Below, one piece after another: positions 40,747-50,368 of a stretch of DNA of 64,000 nt. Both the position numbers and the translations under genes were made by a program. Within the stretch, counting starts at the first letter, position 1. Each line of letters begins with the position of its first letter. The notes beneath the pieces were generated by a model. The model saw only the letters and a program-made list of their open reading frames with translations, had not been told where the DNA came from and ran no database searches. Origin of the DNA: Cupriavidus sp. YR651 (GTDB lineage: Bacteria; Pseudomonadota; Gammaproteobacteria; Burkholderiales; Burkholderiaceae). Location: the NCBI RefSeq assembly GCF_900101625.1, contig NZ_FMYZ01000008.1, forward strand, positions 247,363-311,362. Reading direction: 5' to 3'.

Positions 40747-43700
40747 ATGGCAGCGAGCGAGGACATCGCACATACCGATGCCGGCCTCCCGCCTCCTTCC
40801 GTGCGCCTGCTGGGCGACTTGTCCGTCATGCGCAATGGCCAGCCGGTGCCGCTACCCGCTTCGCGGCGCACACGCGCGCTGCTCGGCTACCTCATCGCCA
40901 CCGGCGCGCCGCAATCGCGCCAGGCCCTGTGCGACTTGCTCTGGGAAGGTCCCGACGATCCGCGTGCCGCGCTGCGCTGGAGCCTGACCAAGCTGCGTCC
41001 GGTGCTGGATGATGCGGCGGCCGTCCGGCTGGAAGCGGACCGCGAGCGCGTCACGTTTGCCGCGCATGGCGCGCCCGTCGATATCGTGCAGCTCATGTCG
41101 CTGGTTGCCGACGGCGCGCAGACGGCATCGCTGGCGTCGCTCGAAGCCGCCGCCGCGCTGCTGCACGGCGAGTTCCTGGCCGGACTGGACCTGGCCAACT
41201 GCTATCGCTTCTATCACTGGTGCGCCGCCGAGCGGGAACGCTACGACGCGGTGCGTCATGACGTGCTGACGACGCTGATCGCCCGTTTGCAGGACGATCC
41301 GGCGCGCGCCTTGCCGCACGGGCGCGCCCTGGTCGCTGCCGAGCCGCTGGCGGAGTCCGCCCACGCGACGCTGGTGACGTTGCTGGGGGCGGCGGACCGC
41401 TACCCTGACGCCGAGCAGCACTATGCGTACGCGCGGGACCTGCTGCGGCGCGAGCTGAGCGCCGCCGATCATGGTCCGCTGGACGACGCAATCCACCGGG
41501 CGCGCCGCGCGGTGCAGGCGGCCAGCCATCGCGCCGGCCCGGCACCGGCGCCCGCAACCGCGCCGCTTGCGGGCGAGGCTGCGGAGGCGCTCGGGCTGCC
41601 ACACCCGTCGCGGCCGCAGCCGATGCCGACATCGATTCCTTTATCGATACCCGCATCGACGCCGACAGCCGCATCGCAGCAGCCGTTGCCATCGCCATTG
41701 CTGCCGCCGCTTCCACCGCTCACCGGGCGCGAGGCGGAGCGTGCGGCGATTGCCCTGCTGGCAGCAGGCGGCAGCTCGCCGGGCCTGACCATGTTTGTTG
41801 GCGAGCCGGGCCTGGGCAAGACGCGGCTGCTCGACCATCTGGCCGCGCTGGCACAGGCCGCTGGCCGGCGCGTGTTGCGCGGCCGCTGCTATGAGGCGGA
41901 AATGGTCCGCCCATACGGACTCTGGCTGGATGCGTGGCGAAGTGTTGGCAATGCGGAAGGCGATGTGGGCGGCGGCGGGGCCGCTGATGGCGCCACCCTT
42001 GCGATGGCACCGTTCGGTGCCGCCACGCCCGGCGACGAAGCCATCGACCATGAGGCGGGTCGCGCCCGGCTGTTCCAGTCCGTTGCCGATGCCTTGCTGG
42101 CGCTGGCGGCGCGGCAGCCCGTGGTCCTGACACTGGATGACCTGCAGTGGATCGACGAAGGATCGGCGGCACTGCTCCACTACCTCGTCCGCACGCTGCA
42201 GGGCGATCCACGCGTCGTGCTGGCGGGCGCGGCGCGCCCCGGGGAGGTCGACGACAACCGCTGCGCCACGCGCATGCTGCATGCGCTCGCACGTGCGGGA
42301 TTCATGATGCGATTCGACCTCGCACCGCTGTCGGCGGGGGAGATCTCCGCGTTGCTGGCGTCGGCGGGCGCGACGCTCGATGCGCGGGCCGTGGCGCGCG
42401 AAAGTGGCGGCAACCCGCTCTTTGCGCTGGAGATCGCGCATGCCGCGGGGCAGGGCGGACAGGAGGGGCAAGGGAGTCAAGGCGGGCGGACGCTGGACGC
42501 GCTGGTGGCGGACCGGCTGGATGCGCTGGATGCTCCCGCGCGCGAGCTGCTGGTGTGGGCGGCGGCCGTGGGCCGCGCGGTAGCGCCGGAATGGCTGGCC
42601 GGTCTGGCGAACATCGCCGAAGCGCAGGCGCTGGCCACGCTCGACCGCCTGACACGGCGCGGCCTGTTGCGGACCGGGGCCGACGGGCTGGTGGACTTCA
42701 GTCACGATGTGGTGCGACAGGCCGCGTACCGCAGCCTGTCGCCGCCGCGCCGGCGCATGATGCACCGGCTCATCGCACGCCAGATGATCGCGGCCAGCGC
42801 GGACGATCCGCGTCTGCACGGCGAAGTAGTTCACCACGCCAGCCTGGCCGACGACGCGGCAATGACCGCGCAGGCCTGCGCCGATGCCGCCGAGCAATGC
42901 CTGCGCGTCTACGCCAACGGCGAGGCCGCCGCCGTGGCCGACCGGGGTCTGGCCACGTTGCCGCGCCTGCCGTCAGGTGCCGCGCGGGTGCGGCTGGAGA
43001 TCCGGCTGCTGCGCCTGCGGGTGATGGCCGCCGCCGGATGCGGCGCGAGCCGGCTGCCGGCGCTGGCCGACGCCATCGAACGTGCCATTGCGGATGCCGA
43101 TGCGCTCGCGCTGCACGATGCCGCCGCCAGCGGCCTGCACATCCTGTCGTGGCTGCGGCAACAAGGCAACGATGTGGAAAGCGTGCGTCGCGCCACGCTG
43201 GCGGCGGAGCGCATGAGCCGCAAGGCGGACGCCGCCACGCGTTGCCAGCAACTGGCCAATACGGCGCGATGCCTGCTGGAAGTCGAAAGCGACCTGCCGC
43301 GTGCGCGCGCGATGCTTGGCGAGGCCGACGCGCTGGCGCAGACGCTGGATTTGCAGGTGATCGAACTGCTGTGGGGGCAAGGGCTGCTGGCCCGCGTCGA
43401 TGGCGGCGCCGAACCGGCGCATGCGCAGGTGGCACGGGCTTGCGCGCTGGCACAGGCGCGGGGCGATCACTGGCGAGAGTACGAGTGCCGCGTGTGGCTG
43501 GCGACGCTCTCGTTCGAGCTGGGACGCGACGAGGCGGTCATCGCCCTTGCCGCCGAGATCGGCGACGTGGCGCGGCGCATGGGGGAATCGGGCGCGCCGT
43601 TTGCCGATGCGCTGGGCGCGCTGTCGGCCATCCGGCGCGCGCATGCAGCGGAGGACCCGCTATCGGACAGCGCGCTGGCGACGGCGCTCGGCGCATTGCA

Positions 43701-44055
43701 TGCCAGCGATGACAAGGCGCATCTGGCATATGCGCTCAATGCGGCGGCGCAGCTAGCCATGGCGCGCGGCCAGTGGGACGTGGCCGCCGCGTGCGCGCAT
43801 GATGCGCTGGCGGCCGCGCGCGTGGTGCGGCGCCTGACGGAGGCGGCCATCGCCACGGCCTGCCTGGCACAGTCCGCGGCGGCCAATGGCGATGGCGACG
43901 CCCAAGAGCAATGGCTAGCCGAACTTCGCTGGCTGATCGCGGGCCAGCGGCCCGGCGCGCGCGCCGTCGCGGCGCTGGAGCGGGCGCTGTCGTCGCCGTT
44001 GTCGGCGCCGCTGCCGTTGTCGCTGCCGGCCCAGGCACCGGGGCGGGAGGGATGA
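40747..44055 (+). CDS. BTAD/SARP-like transcriptional regulator with AAA ATPase and TPR-like C-terminus
   Basis: A 1102-residue regulator. A winged-helix (VRLLGDLSVMRNGQPVPLPASRRTRALLGYL, RQALCDLLWEGPDDPRAALRWSLTKLRPVL) is followed by a BTAD helical domain to about residue 250. A Pro/Ser/Thr linker (290-330, with 4-residue repeats) comes next, then an ATPase with Walker A GEPGLGKT (about 352) and Walker B VVLTLDDLQWID (about 459-470). A helical repeat region fills the rest. There is no C-terminal LuxR domain. The ATG at 40747 has a GGGAGG site. It probably controls its two small neighbours; the signal is unknown. Confidence 0.9.
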   Translation: MAASEDIAHTDAGLPPPSVRLLGDLSVMRNGQPVPLPASRRTRALLGYLIATGAPQSRQALCDLLWEGPDDPRAALRWSLTKLRPVLDDAAAVRLEADRERVTFAAHGAPVDIVQLMSLVADGAQTASLASLEAAAALLHGEFLAGLDLANCYRFYHWCAAERERYDAVRHDVLTTLIARLQDDPARALPHGRALVAAEPLAESAHATLVTLLGAADRYPDAEQHYAYARDLLRRELSAADHGPLDDAIHRARRAVQAASHRAGPAPAPATAPLAGEAAEALGLPHPSRPQPMPTSIPLSIPASTPTAASQQPLPSPLLPPLPPLTGREAERAAIALLAAGGSSPGLTMFVGEPGLGKTRLLDHLAALAQAAGRRVLRGRCYEAEMVRPYGLWLDAWRSVGNAEGDVGGGGAADGATLAMAPFGAATPGDEAIDHEAGRARLFQSVADALLALAARQPVVLTLDDLQWIDEGSAALLHYLVRTLQGDPRVVLAGAARPGEVDDNRCATRMLHALARAGFMMRFDLAPLSAGEISALLASAGATLDARAVARESGGNPLFALEIAHAAGQGGQEGQGSQGGRTLDALVADRLDALDAPARELLVWAAAVGRAVAPEWLAGLANIAEAQALATLDRLTRRGLLRTGADGLVDFSHDVVRQAAYRSLSPPRRRMMHRLIARQMIAASADDPRLHGEVVHHASLADDAAMTAQACADAAEQCLRVYANGEAAAVADRGLATLPRLPSGAARVRLEIRLLRLRVMAAAGCGASRLPALADAIERAIADADALALHDAAASGLHILSWLRQQGNDVESVRRATLAAERMSRKADAATRCQQLANTARCLLEVESDLPRARAMLGEADALAQTLDLQVIELLWGQGLLARVDGGAEPAHAQVARACALAQARGDHWREYECRVWLATLSFELGRDEAVIALAAEIGDVARRMGESGAPFADALGALSAIRRAHAAEDPLSDSALATALGALHASDDKAHLAYALNAAAQLAMARGQWDVAAACAHDALAAARVVRRLTEAAIATACLAQSAAANGDGDAQEQWLAELRWLIAGQRPGARAVAALERALSSPLSAPLPLSLPAQAPGREG

Positions 44056-44210
44056 TGGGCCAACACGCGGGTCGCTCCGACGCGCTCCGATTGCCGCCCG
44101 CTGTCGCGCGACGTGGAAGGTTCGGCACTTCACCTCATTCCAACGCTCGTGCCAACGCGACGTCGCTAGTCTGAAAGCGTTCTCACCTCAGTCCCTGAAA
44201 GGAGCCAGCC

Positions 44211-44459
44211 ATGTCACGCATCATTGTGGAACGCAGCTTTGCCACGCCGCAGTCCGACGAGGACATGAAGGTCGTGGCCGATCGCGAGCGGCCGTGCCTC
44301 GCGCTGTACAACGTCACCTGGAGACGCAGCCTGATCGCGGCCGATCGCATGCGGATGGTGTGCGAGTACGAGGCGCCCGATGCCGAGACCGTCCGCAAGA
44401 TCCAGCATGAGGCCGCGGCGGCGTTCGACCGCGTCTGGGTGGGCGACGTCGTCGAGTGA
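44211..44459 (+). CDS. DUF4242 small protein
   Basis: An 82-residue protein fitting DUF4242: SRIIVERSFATPQSDEDMKVVADRERPCLALYNVTWRRSLIAADRMRMVCEYEAPDAETVRKIQHEAAAAFDRVWVGDVV. A Streptomyces member (SCO4226) binds nickel and is a small ferredoxin-like dimer. The key residues for metal cannot be checked here. An AAAGGAG site lies just before the ATG. It follows the BTAD/AAA regulator on the same strand after 155 bases and may be its target. Confidence 0.82.
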   Translation: MSRIIVERSFATPQSDEDMKVVADRERPCLALYNVTWRRSLIAADRMRMVCEYEAPDAETVRKIQHEAAAAFDRVWVGDVVE

Positions 44460-44597
44460 GCGGGCATGCCGCGCACGGCGGGCACGACGCGAATCCGCGA
44501 GGGAAAGTGGCGGAAGGGTGGGGCGTGACGTGTCGGGTACACTGCCGGCTGGCGTCTTCCAGGCGCCGCCCCAACGACTCCGACACGACAGATTCCC

Positions 44598-45008
44598 ATG
44601 AAGAACCTCTCCCTGTTTCTCGCTGCCGTCGCGCTCGCTGCCTCCGGCGTTGCCAGCGCCGCCGCGCCCGCCCCGGAAACGCTGCCGTCCGGCGTGGTGG
44701 TCCAGCACCTGACCAAGGGCACGGGCGCATCGCCCAAGGCCTCGGACTCCGTCAAGGTGCACTATCGCGGCACGCTGACCGATGGCACCGAGTTCGACAG
44801 CTCGTACAAGCGCGGCCAGCCGATCTCGTTCCCGCTCAACCGCGTGATTCCGTGCTGGACGGAAGGCGTGCAGACCATGCAGGTAGGCGGCAAGGCCAAG
44901 CTGACCTGCCCGGCGGCCACGGCCTACGGCGCGCGCGGCGTACCCGGCACGATCCCGCCGAACGCCACGCTGAACTTCGAAGTGGAATTGCTGGGCATCG
45001 GCAATTGA
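44598..45008 (+). CDS. exported FKBP-type peptidyl-prolyl isomerase
   Basis: A 136-residue FKBP with a signal peptide (LSLFLAAVALAASGVASAAA) and one FKBP domain: SVKVHYRGTLTDGTEFDSSYKRGQPISFPLNRVIPCWTEGVQTMQVGGKAKLTCPAATAYGARGVPGTIPPNATLNFEVELL. Active-site residues (Tyr of VHYRG, Asp of FDSS, Trp of PCWTEG, Tyr of AYG) are present. It lacks the N-terminal dimerisation domain of FkpA/Mip. It should help fold periplasmic proteins. A strong terminator follows directly. Confidence 0.95.
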   Translation: MKNLSLFLAAVALAASGVASAAAPAPETLPSGVVVQHLTKGTGASPKASDSVKVHYRGTLTDGTEFDSSYKRGQPISFPLNRVIPCWTEGVQTMQVGGKAKLTCPAATAYGARGVPGTIPPNATLNFEVELLGIGN

Positions 45009-45037
45009 GCTGACTGCACGAACCCGGCAACATGCTG

Positions 45038-45066
45038 ACGCGCTCCCTCGGGGGCGCGTTTTTTTT
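45038..45066 (+). terminator. intrinsic terminator of the FKBP gene
   Basis: ACGCGCTCC (45038-45046) pairs with GGGGCGCGT (45051-45059, one T-G wobble) around a 4-base loop, followed by eight T. The rest of the gap to 45330 holds nothing I recognise apart from the ribosome site of the DUF2252 gene. Confidence 0.93.
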
Positions 45067-45330
45067 GGCTGATCGCGGTCTTCCAATGGCACTGACTGGC
45101 TGTTCCAGATGCTGCAGTCGGCACAATCACGCCCGCCCGATGCCAAGACACGATAGGAAATCTCTGCCGGACCGGCACGGCAATTCCCCACGAGGCCATT
45201 GGATTGCACCTAACCTGTAGTGAGCGGGATGCTCGCCGAAATGCGTTGTGGCGCGTATGGGCGGGTGAGTGTGTGTATGCCCCAATCGGGTGGGCGTCCT
45301 CGCTTGACCAATAGCAAGGAGACGATCCGT

Positions 45331-46761
45331 ATGGCCAAGGCAAATAACAAGAAGCGCAACCGGGCAGAGGAAGAACGGACTTCCGCATCCACCTACCTGA
45401 CGTCGGACGAGCGCGCCGCCAAGGGTCGGGCTTTGCGTGACGACGTGCCACGCTCTTCCCAGTCGGGATGGAGGCCCGCGGACAATCGCCGGGACCCGGT
45501 GGCACTGCTGGAGGAATCAAACGCGGGCCGGATACTGGACCTGGTGCCTATTCGCTTTGGCCGCATGTCGGCGTCGCCTTTTGCCTTCTATCGGGGCGCG
45601 GCCGCAATCATGGCTGCCGACCTGGCAACCGTCCCGTCCAGCGGCATCCGCGTACAGAGTTGTGGCGATGCGCACCTGATGAACTTCGGTGGGTTCGCCA
45701 CGCCAGAGCGCAATATCATCTTCGACATCAACGATCTCGACGAAACCCTTCCGGCTCCCTTCGAGTGGGACCTGAAGCGACTCACCGCCAGCATCGTGAT
45801 CGCGGCCGACCATTTGGCGCTCCCCAGGAGCGACGCGGCGCGCGTGGCGACTGACTCCGTGCGCGAGTACAGGGAGCGGATGCATAACTTCGCGGGGATG
45901 CGCGCGCTGGATGTCTGGTACGACCGTATCGACCTGCAAAAGTACGAGGATCGCACCGGCGATCCCAAGGTCGTCGAGGCCACGCGCAAGCGGCTGGCCG
46001 AACGCATTGAGGCGGAACGCCGCAAGTCGACGCCGGACCATCTCTATCCAAAATTCGTTGCCGAGCAGGGCTCACATCCGAGAATAAAGGACGAGCCGCC
46101 GCTGATCTTTCATCCGACGGAAGAAATGGTGGGCGGGCAGTCATCGGGTTACGAGGAGGCGATCGCAAGGTACCGCGAAAGCTTGCCAGACCACACCCGG
46201 ATGCTGTTCGACCGCTTCCATTTCTTCGACCTGGCCATCAAGGTGGTCGGTGTCGGCAGTGTCGGCACGATGTGCGCAGTGTGTCTGTTCATGGCGGCGG
46301 ACGACGATCCTCTGTTCCTGCAGGTGAAGGAAGCCCGGGCGTCGGTACTGGAACCTTATGCGGGCAAGAGCGTGTACGACAATCACGGCCAGCGCGTCGT
46401 CGTGGGGCAGCGCCTGATGCAGGCCGCAAGCGATGTCTTCCTCGGCTGGACACTCGGCAACCATGGTCGGCACTTCTACATTCGCCAGTTGCGAGATATG
46501 AAGCTGTCCGCCCTCATCGAGGATTGGGATAGCGACACGCTCAGGCAGTACGGCAGGATGTGCGCGCATGCCCTGGCCCGTGCACATGCGAGGACGGGAG
46601 ATGCCGCGATGATGGCCGGTTACATGGGCTCCGGCCAGACGTTCGACGACGCAATATGCGAGTTCGCGACTGAATATGCGTCCCAGAACCGCAGCGATTT
46701 TCGGGGCTTTCTCGCAGCTATTCGGGAAGGACGAATTCAGGCGACGATCGAGGAAATCTAG
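45331..46761 (+). CDS. DUF2252 family protein
   Basis: A 476-residue DUF2252 protein. It has the family motifs RFGRMSASPFAFYRGAAAIMAADL, VQSCGDAHLMNFGGFATPERNIIFDINDLDETLPAPFEWDLKRL and, near the end, YIRQLRDMKLS and YGRMCAHALARAHARTGD. The GDAHLxNF/FDINDxDE pattern resembles aminoglycoside-phosphotransferase-like kinases, so a small-molecule kinase role is possible but not proven. The ATG at 45331 has an AAGGAG site. Codon composition is less GC-rich than in the 5-45 kb part. Its 3' end runs into a fragment of another gene. Confidence 0.88.
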   Translation: MAKANNKKRNRAEEERTSASTYLTSDERAAKGRALRDDVPRSSQSGWRPADNRRDPVALLEESNAGRILDLVPIRFGRMSASPFAFYRGAAAIMAADLATVPSSGIRVQSCGDAHLMNFGGFATPERNIIFDINDLDETLPAPFEWDLKRLTASIVIAADHLALPRSDAARVATDSVREYRERMHNFAGMRALDVWYDRIDLQKYEDRTGDPKVVEATRKRLAERIEAERRKSTPDHLYPKFVAEQGSHPRIKDEPPLIFHPTEEMVGGQSSGYEEAIARYRESLPDHTRMLFDRFHFFDLAIKVVGVGSVGTMCAVCLFMAADDDPLFLQVKEARASVLEPYAGKSVYDNHGQRVVVGQRLMQAASDVFLGWTLGNHGRHFYIRQLRDMKLSALIEDWDSDTLRQYGRMCAHALARAHARTGDAAMMAGYMGSGQTFDDAICEFATEYASQNRSDFRGFLAAIREGRIQATIEEI

Positions 46762-46789
46762 AAACAGAATCGGACGAACAATCCGGGCC

Positions 46790-47191
46790 ATGAACGGTCG
46801 TGAACGCCCTCGGGTGTTCACCGCGCCGTCCACGCGAGAGGCGGATGATGCGCTGCCAAACGCTCAGGGCTACGACGAAATGCGCTATGTCGGTCTGTAC
46901 CACCTGAACGCCTACACCTATGCGGTGCCGCAGATCTTTGACCTGTGGACGGACCCTCAAGAACGATACGACCTGTTCATGAACAACTTCACGGAAAGCA
47001 CCTGGACACTCGTGACGTTCAATCAGGCGATTGGTGAGTTCATGAAGACCTACATCAAGTATCCACCACGCAAGCTGCAGAGCGAGGCCTACTCGGGGCC
47101 GATTACCTTGACGCAATACCAGCGGCTGCAGTACGTCCGCGAAGCGTTGCAAAAGGAAGGGTTCAATATTCCGCTGCCTAACGGCAACTGA
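46790..47191 (+). pseudogene. arylsulfatase 3' remnant
   Basis: A 134-residue open stretch whose latter part (GYDEMRYVGLYHLNAYTY, then PQIFDLWTDPQERYDLFMNN and KYPPRKLQSEAYSGPIT) closely resembles the C-terminus of long arylsulfatases, ending IPLPNGN as they do. The catalytic CxPSR region and metal ligands, which lie in the N-terminal two thirds, are absent. The space upstream belongs to the DUF2252 gene. No start with a good ribosome site is visible. This is therefore read as the leftover of a deleted gene. Confidence 0.7.
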
Positions 47192-47297
47192 CGACCTATC
47201 GCGTGGCGGAAGTCGGGGCACGCCTTGTGCACCCGGCTTCGCCAGCGGGCTTCCGACCTGCAGCGAGAGCGCGAGATGCTGCCTCACCTCAGATGCT

Positions 47298-48209
47298 TCA
47301 TCGCAATGGAAGCCAAAGCGGGCCTTCCCACGCCTTGAGCGCATCGAGGAACGCCTTCAGCTTTGACGGCATGAAGCGGCGTGTCGGATAGACGGCATGC
47401 ACGAATATTTCCGGTGACGACCATTCCGGCAAGACGCGAACAAGCTCCCCGCGGGCGATATGCGCATCGGAATAGCCGGAAGGCAGGAGTGCGATGCCGT
47501 GCCCGCGCAGCGCAAAGGCGCTGACGATGTGAAAGTCGCGCGCGGCAACGGGCCCTGTTACGCGAACCTTGACCGACTTTCGGCCACTGACCAATTGCCA
47601 TTCCGTCTCGTTGTTGCGCGCATTGATCAGCACGCAGGGATGTTGGCCAAGGTCCTCGGGCCGAGCGGGGAGATGGTGATGGCGTGCGTATTCGGGGGAG
47701 GCGACAAGGTGCCTGACGCTTCTTCCCACGCGTTGCGCGACCAGACTCGAGTCCTGCAAGTCACCGAAGCGGATCGCGACGTCGACGTTCTCGGCGATCA
47801 GGTCCAGGAAAACGTTGGTGAAGTAAAGATCCACCTGGATGCCCGGATAGCTCTTCAGGAATGACGACAGGAATGTGTAGAACAGCTCCTGCTCCAGCAT
47901 CACGGGACCGGAGATACGCAGCAGGCCCTCGGGCTTTTTTTGCGTCTCGGTGATCACGCGCTCCGCGTCGTACAGGTGGCTTAGCGGCTCGCTGCACTGA
48001 TCGAAATAGGCGCGTCCCTGCGCGGTCAGGCTGAGCTTGCGGGTCGTGCGTTGCAGGAGCGTCACGCCAAGGCGTTCTTCGAGCGCCATCACCTTGCGGC
48101 TGACGGTGGAGACGGGCATGCCAAGCGCTCGTGCAGCGCGACTGAAGCTCTCGAGTTGCACCACGCGCACAAAGACGGCGATGTCATTCAAGTCGGTCGG
48201 TTCAGTCAT
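47298..48209 (-). CDS. LysR family regulator
   Basis: A 303-residue LysR of the CrgA/DsdC-like subgroup: DLNDIAVFVRVVQLESFSRAARALGMPVSTVSRKVMALEERLGVTLLQRTTRKLSLT at the N-terminus, then the effector domain (PGIQVDLYFTNVFLDLIAENVDVAIRFGDLQDSSLVAQRVG). The ATG at 48209 follows a GGAAAG site; starts at 48233 or 48248 are alternatives. It diverges from an SDR-MFS-SDR unit, which it probably controls. Confidence 0.93.
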   Translation of the reverse strand: MTEPTDLNDIAVFVRVVQLESFSRAARALGMPVSTVSRKVMALEERLGVTLLQRTTRKLSLTAQGRAYFDQCSEPLSHLYDAERVITETQKKPEGLLRISGPVMLEQELFYTFLSSFLKSYPGIQVDLYFTNVFLDLIAENVDVAIRFGDLQDSSLVAQRVGRSVRHLVASPEYARHHHLPARPEDLGQHPCVLINARNNETEWQLVSGRKSVKVRVTGPVAARDFHIVSAFALRGHGIALLPSGYSDAHIARGELVRVLPEWSSPEIFVHAVYPTRRFMPSKLKAFLDALKAWEGPLWLPLR

Positions 48210-48330
48210 ACGGGACTTTCCAGACTTTTGCATAGGTGAAAAATACATTCCAGATATTTCAGTCTAATCAAAAGTCGACCCATGGACAAAACTTGTCTCC
48301 ACGCAGTTCAACAACTCCTGGAGAAAGACC

Positions 48331-49062
48331 ATGGCAAGCAAAGTCATCATCATTACCGGTGCTTCCAGCGGAATCGGCGAAGCCACCGCCAAGCGCCTCG
48401 CCTCGCAAGGCGCCACCGTCGCGCTGGCGGCTCGCCGGCTCGACAACCTTCAGCGCATTGCCGCCGACATCGAGGCAAAGGGCGGCAAGGTATCCGTCCA
48501 CCGGGTTGATGTCACGGATCAGGCGCAGGTCAATCGCTTGATAAACGAGGTCGTGTCACAACATGGTCGCCTGGATGTCATGGTCAACAACGCTGGCCTG
48601 ATGGCCATCGCCCCCCTGTCGCTGCGCAAGACGGACGAATGGGATCGCATGATCGACATCAACATCAAGGGCCTTCTTTACGGTGTCGCGGCAGCGTTGC
48701 CGGTCTTTGAAGCGCAGCAATCGGGTCACTTCGTCAACATCGCGTCGGTCGTGGGCCTGAAAGTCTTCAGCCCCGGAGGCACGGTGTATTCCGGCACGAA
48801 GTTCGCGGTCCGAGCCAGCTCCGAAGGGTTGCGTCACGAGGTCGGCGGCAACATCCGCACCACTGTGATTTCGCCGGGAGCGATCGACACCGAACTGAAG
48901 TTCGGCTCCGGCCATGAGGACAGCCGCAACTTCGTTGTCGACTTCTACAAGATGGCCATCCCGGCCGATGCCATCGCACAGGCCATCGCCTATGCGGTCG
49001 AGCAACCCCATTCGGTCGACGTCAACGAGATCGTCATTCGCCCCACCGTGCAGGACTTCTGA
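48331..49062 (+). CDS. short-chain dehydrogenase/reductase (classical SDR)
   Basis: A 243-residue classical SDR. The cofactor loop is TGASSGIG (residues 9-16), then NNAG (86-89), and the active site is Ser139, Tyr153 and Lys157 (NIASVVG, VYSGTKFAV). Arg35-Arg36 after beta-2 (ALAARRL) favour NADP(H). The length is standard. An ATG with an upstream GGAG site is used. LysR lies divergently upstream, and the broken MFS gene plus a second SDR follow. Substrate unknown; close relatives are annotated as oxidoreductases of the YdfG/ucpA type. Confidence 0.93.
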   Translation: MASKVIIITGASSGIGEATAKRLASQGATVALAARRLDNLQRIAADIEAKGGKVSVHRVDVTDQAQVNRLINEVVSQHGRLDVMVNNAGLMAIAPLSLRKTDEWDRMIDINIKGLLYGVAAALPVFEAQQSGHFVNIASVVGLKVFSPGGTVYSGTKFAVRASSEGLRHEVGGNIRTTVISPGAIDTELKFGSGHEDSRNFVVDFYKMAIPADAIAQAIAYAVEQPHSVDVNEIVIRPTVQDF

Positions 49063-49180
49063 GGGTCGCGGCGGGCAGAAGCGGCGCCGGAGCACCGCGC
49101 CCCACGGCGTTGGCGCTCCCTCCTGATTGACCATGCGGCAACGCCTCCAGACAGGCCGACACCGCACAAGAGGTTTGACC

Positions 49181-50368
49181 ATGAAACTCGCGGTTCCCCT
49201 GTTGGCAGCAGCCGCCTTCGCGATGCTTACCAATGAATTCAACATCATCGGCGTCATCCCGCTGATCGCTCACGACCTGGACGTACCGGTACCGCAGGTC
49301 GGGTTGCTGGTTAGTGCATTCGCTTTCACGGTTGCGCTCACGGGCCCATTCCTCACACTCGCCCTGCGCCGCGTCGAGCGGCGACGACTATTCACGAGTG
49401 TCCTGGGTGTCACCGCCGTCGGTGCGGCGATGGCGGCGCTGGCCCCCAACTACGCCTTTCTGGCTACCGGACGGGTTGTCTCGGCACTGGCACTACCAGT
49501 GTTCTGGAGCATGGCGACATCGACGGCCGCACGAATCGCTGGACCGCAACACTCCGGCCGGGCGATCGCCACGGTGTTCTCAGGGGTTTCCATCGCCAGC
49601 GTTGTCGGCTCGCCGTTGGCGACAATCCTTGCCGACGCGTTTGGATGGCGCATGGCCTTTGGCGCCGGCGCCGCGATCAGCGCCGTGATGGCCCTCCTGA
49701 TCTGGGTACTGTTTCCGCGCATCACTGTCGAATCCGACGAGGCCCCTGCATCGCCGCTGAAGGTTCTGACGCACCCGCTCGTTCTGCTCAATCTCGCGAT
49801 GTCGTTCTTCGCGTTGACCTCGATGTTCACGTCGTACACCTACCTCGCAGACACGCTTACGCGGATCGGGCATTTCGCAGACAGTTCGACCGGGTGGATT
49901 TTGATGGGATTCGGTGTCGCGGGAATTATCGGTAATTAGATAGCAGGGCGATTTGTCGATGTGAACCCACTCCGCTCCGCAGTGACGGCGGTCGTTATCG
50001 CGGCACTCGCCATGGCTGTATTTCCCCACCTGATTGGAAGCGAGGTCATCGCCATCGTCACGCTCGCGATCTGGGGAGCAGCGCATGCGGCCGGCTTCGT
50101 GACAAACCACGTCCGAACGATTCGCTCCGCCCCGACTTCGCTGCAGGACCTGACGGCATCGCTGAACGTATCCATCTTCAATGCCGGAATTGGAATGGGC
50201 GCTGTCATCGGCGGCAGAGTCATCGACGCCGTTGGCCTGCGTGAGATCGGCGTCGCCGGGGCGCTGATCGGAGTCCTTGCACTGGTCGTCGCCGTAATCA
50301 TCGTGATGGCGACCAAACGTTCCGGCGCTATCGACACTTTCACCACTAATGTAGGAGCAAGATCATGA
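49181..50368 (+). pseudogene. MFS efflux transporter interrupted by an in-frame amber codon
   Basis: The gene encodes a 12-TM arabinose-efflux-type MFS protein (VPLLAAAAFAMLTNEFNIIGVIPLIAHDL, LVSAFAFTVALTGPF). The frame is broken at 49937-49939 by a single TAG between GVAGIIGN and IAGRFVDVNPLRS. Reading straight through, in the same frame, restores the rest of the transporter to 50368. Relatives typically have Trp at this position (GNW-AGR), so TGG to TAG is the simplest cause. The first part could still make a truncated, probably inactive protein. The stop at 50366-50368 overlaps the next SDR start by ATGA. Confidence 0.85.
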
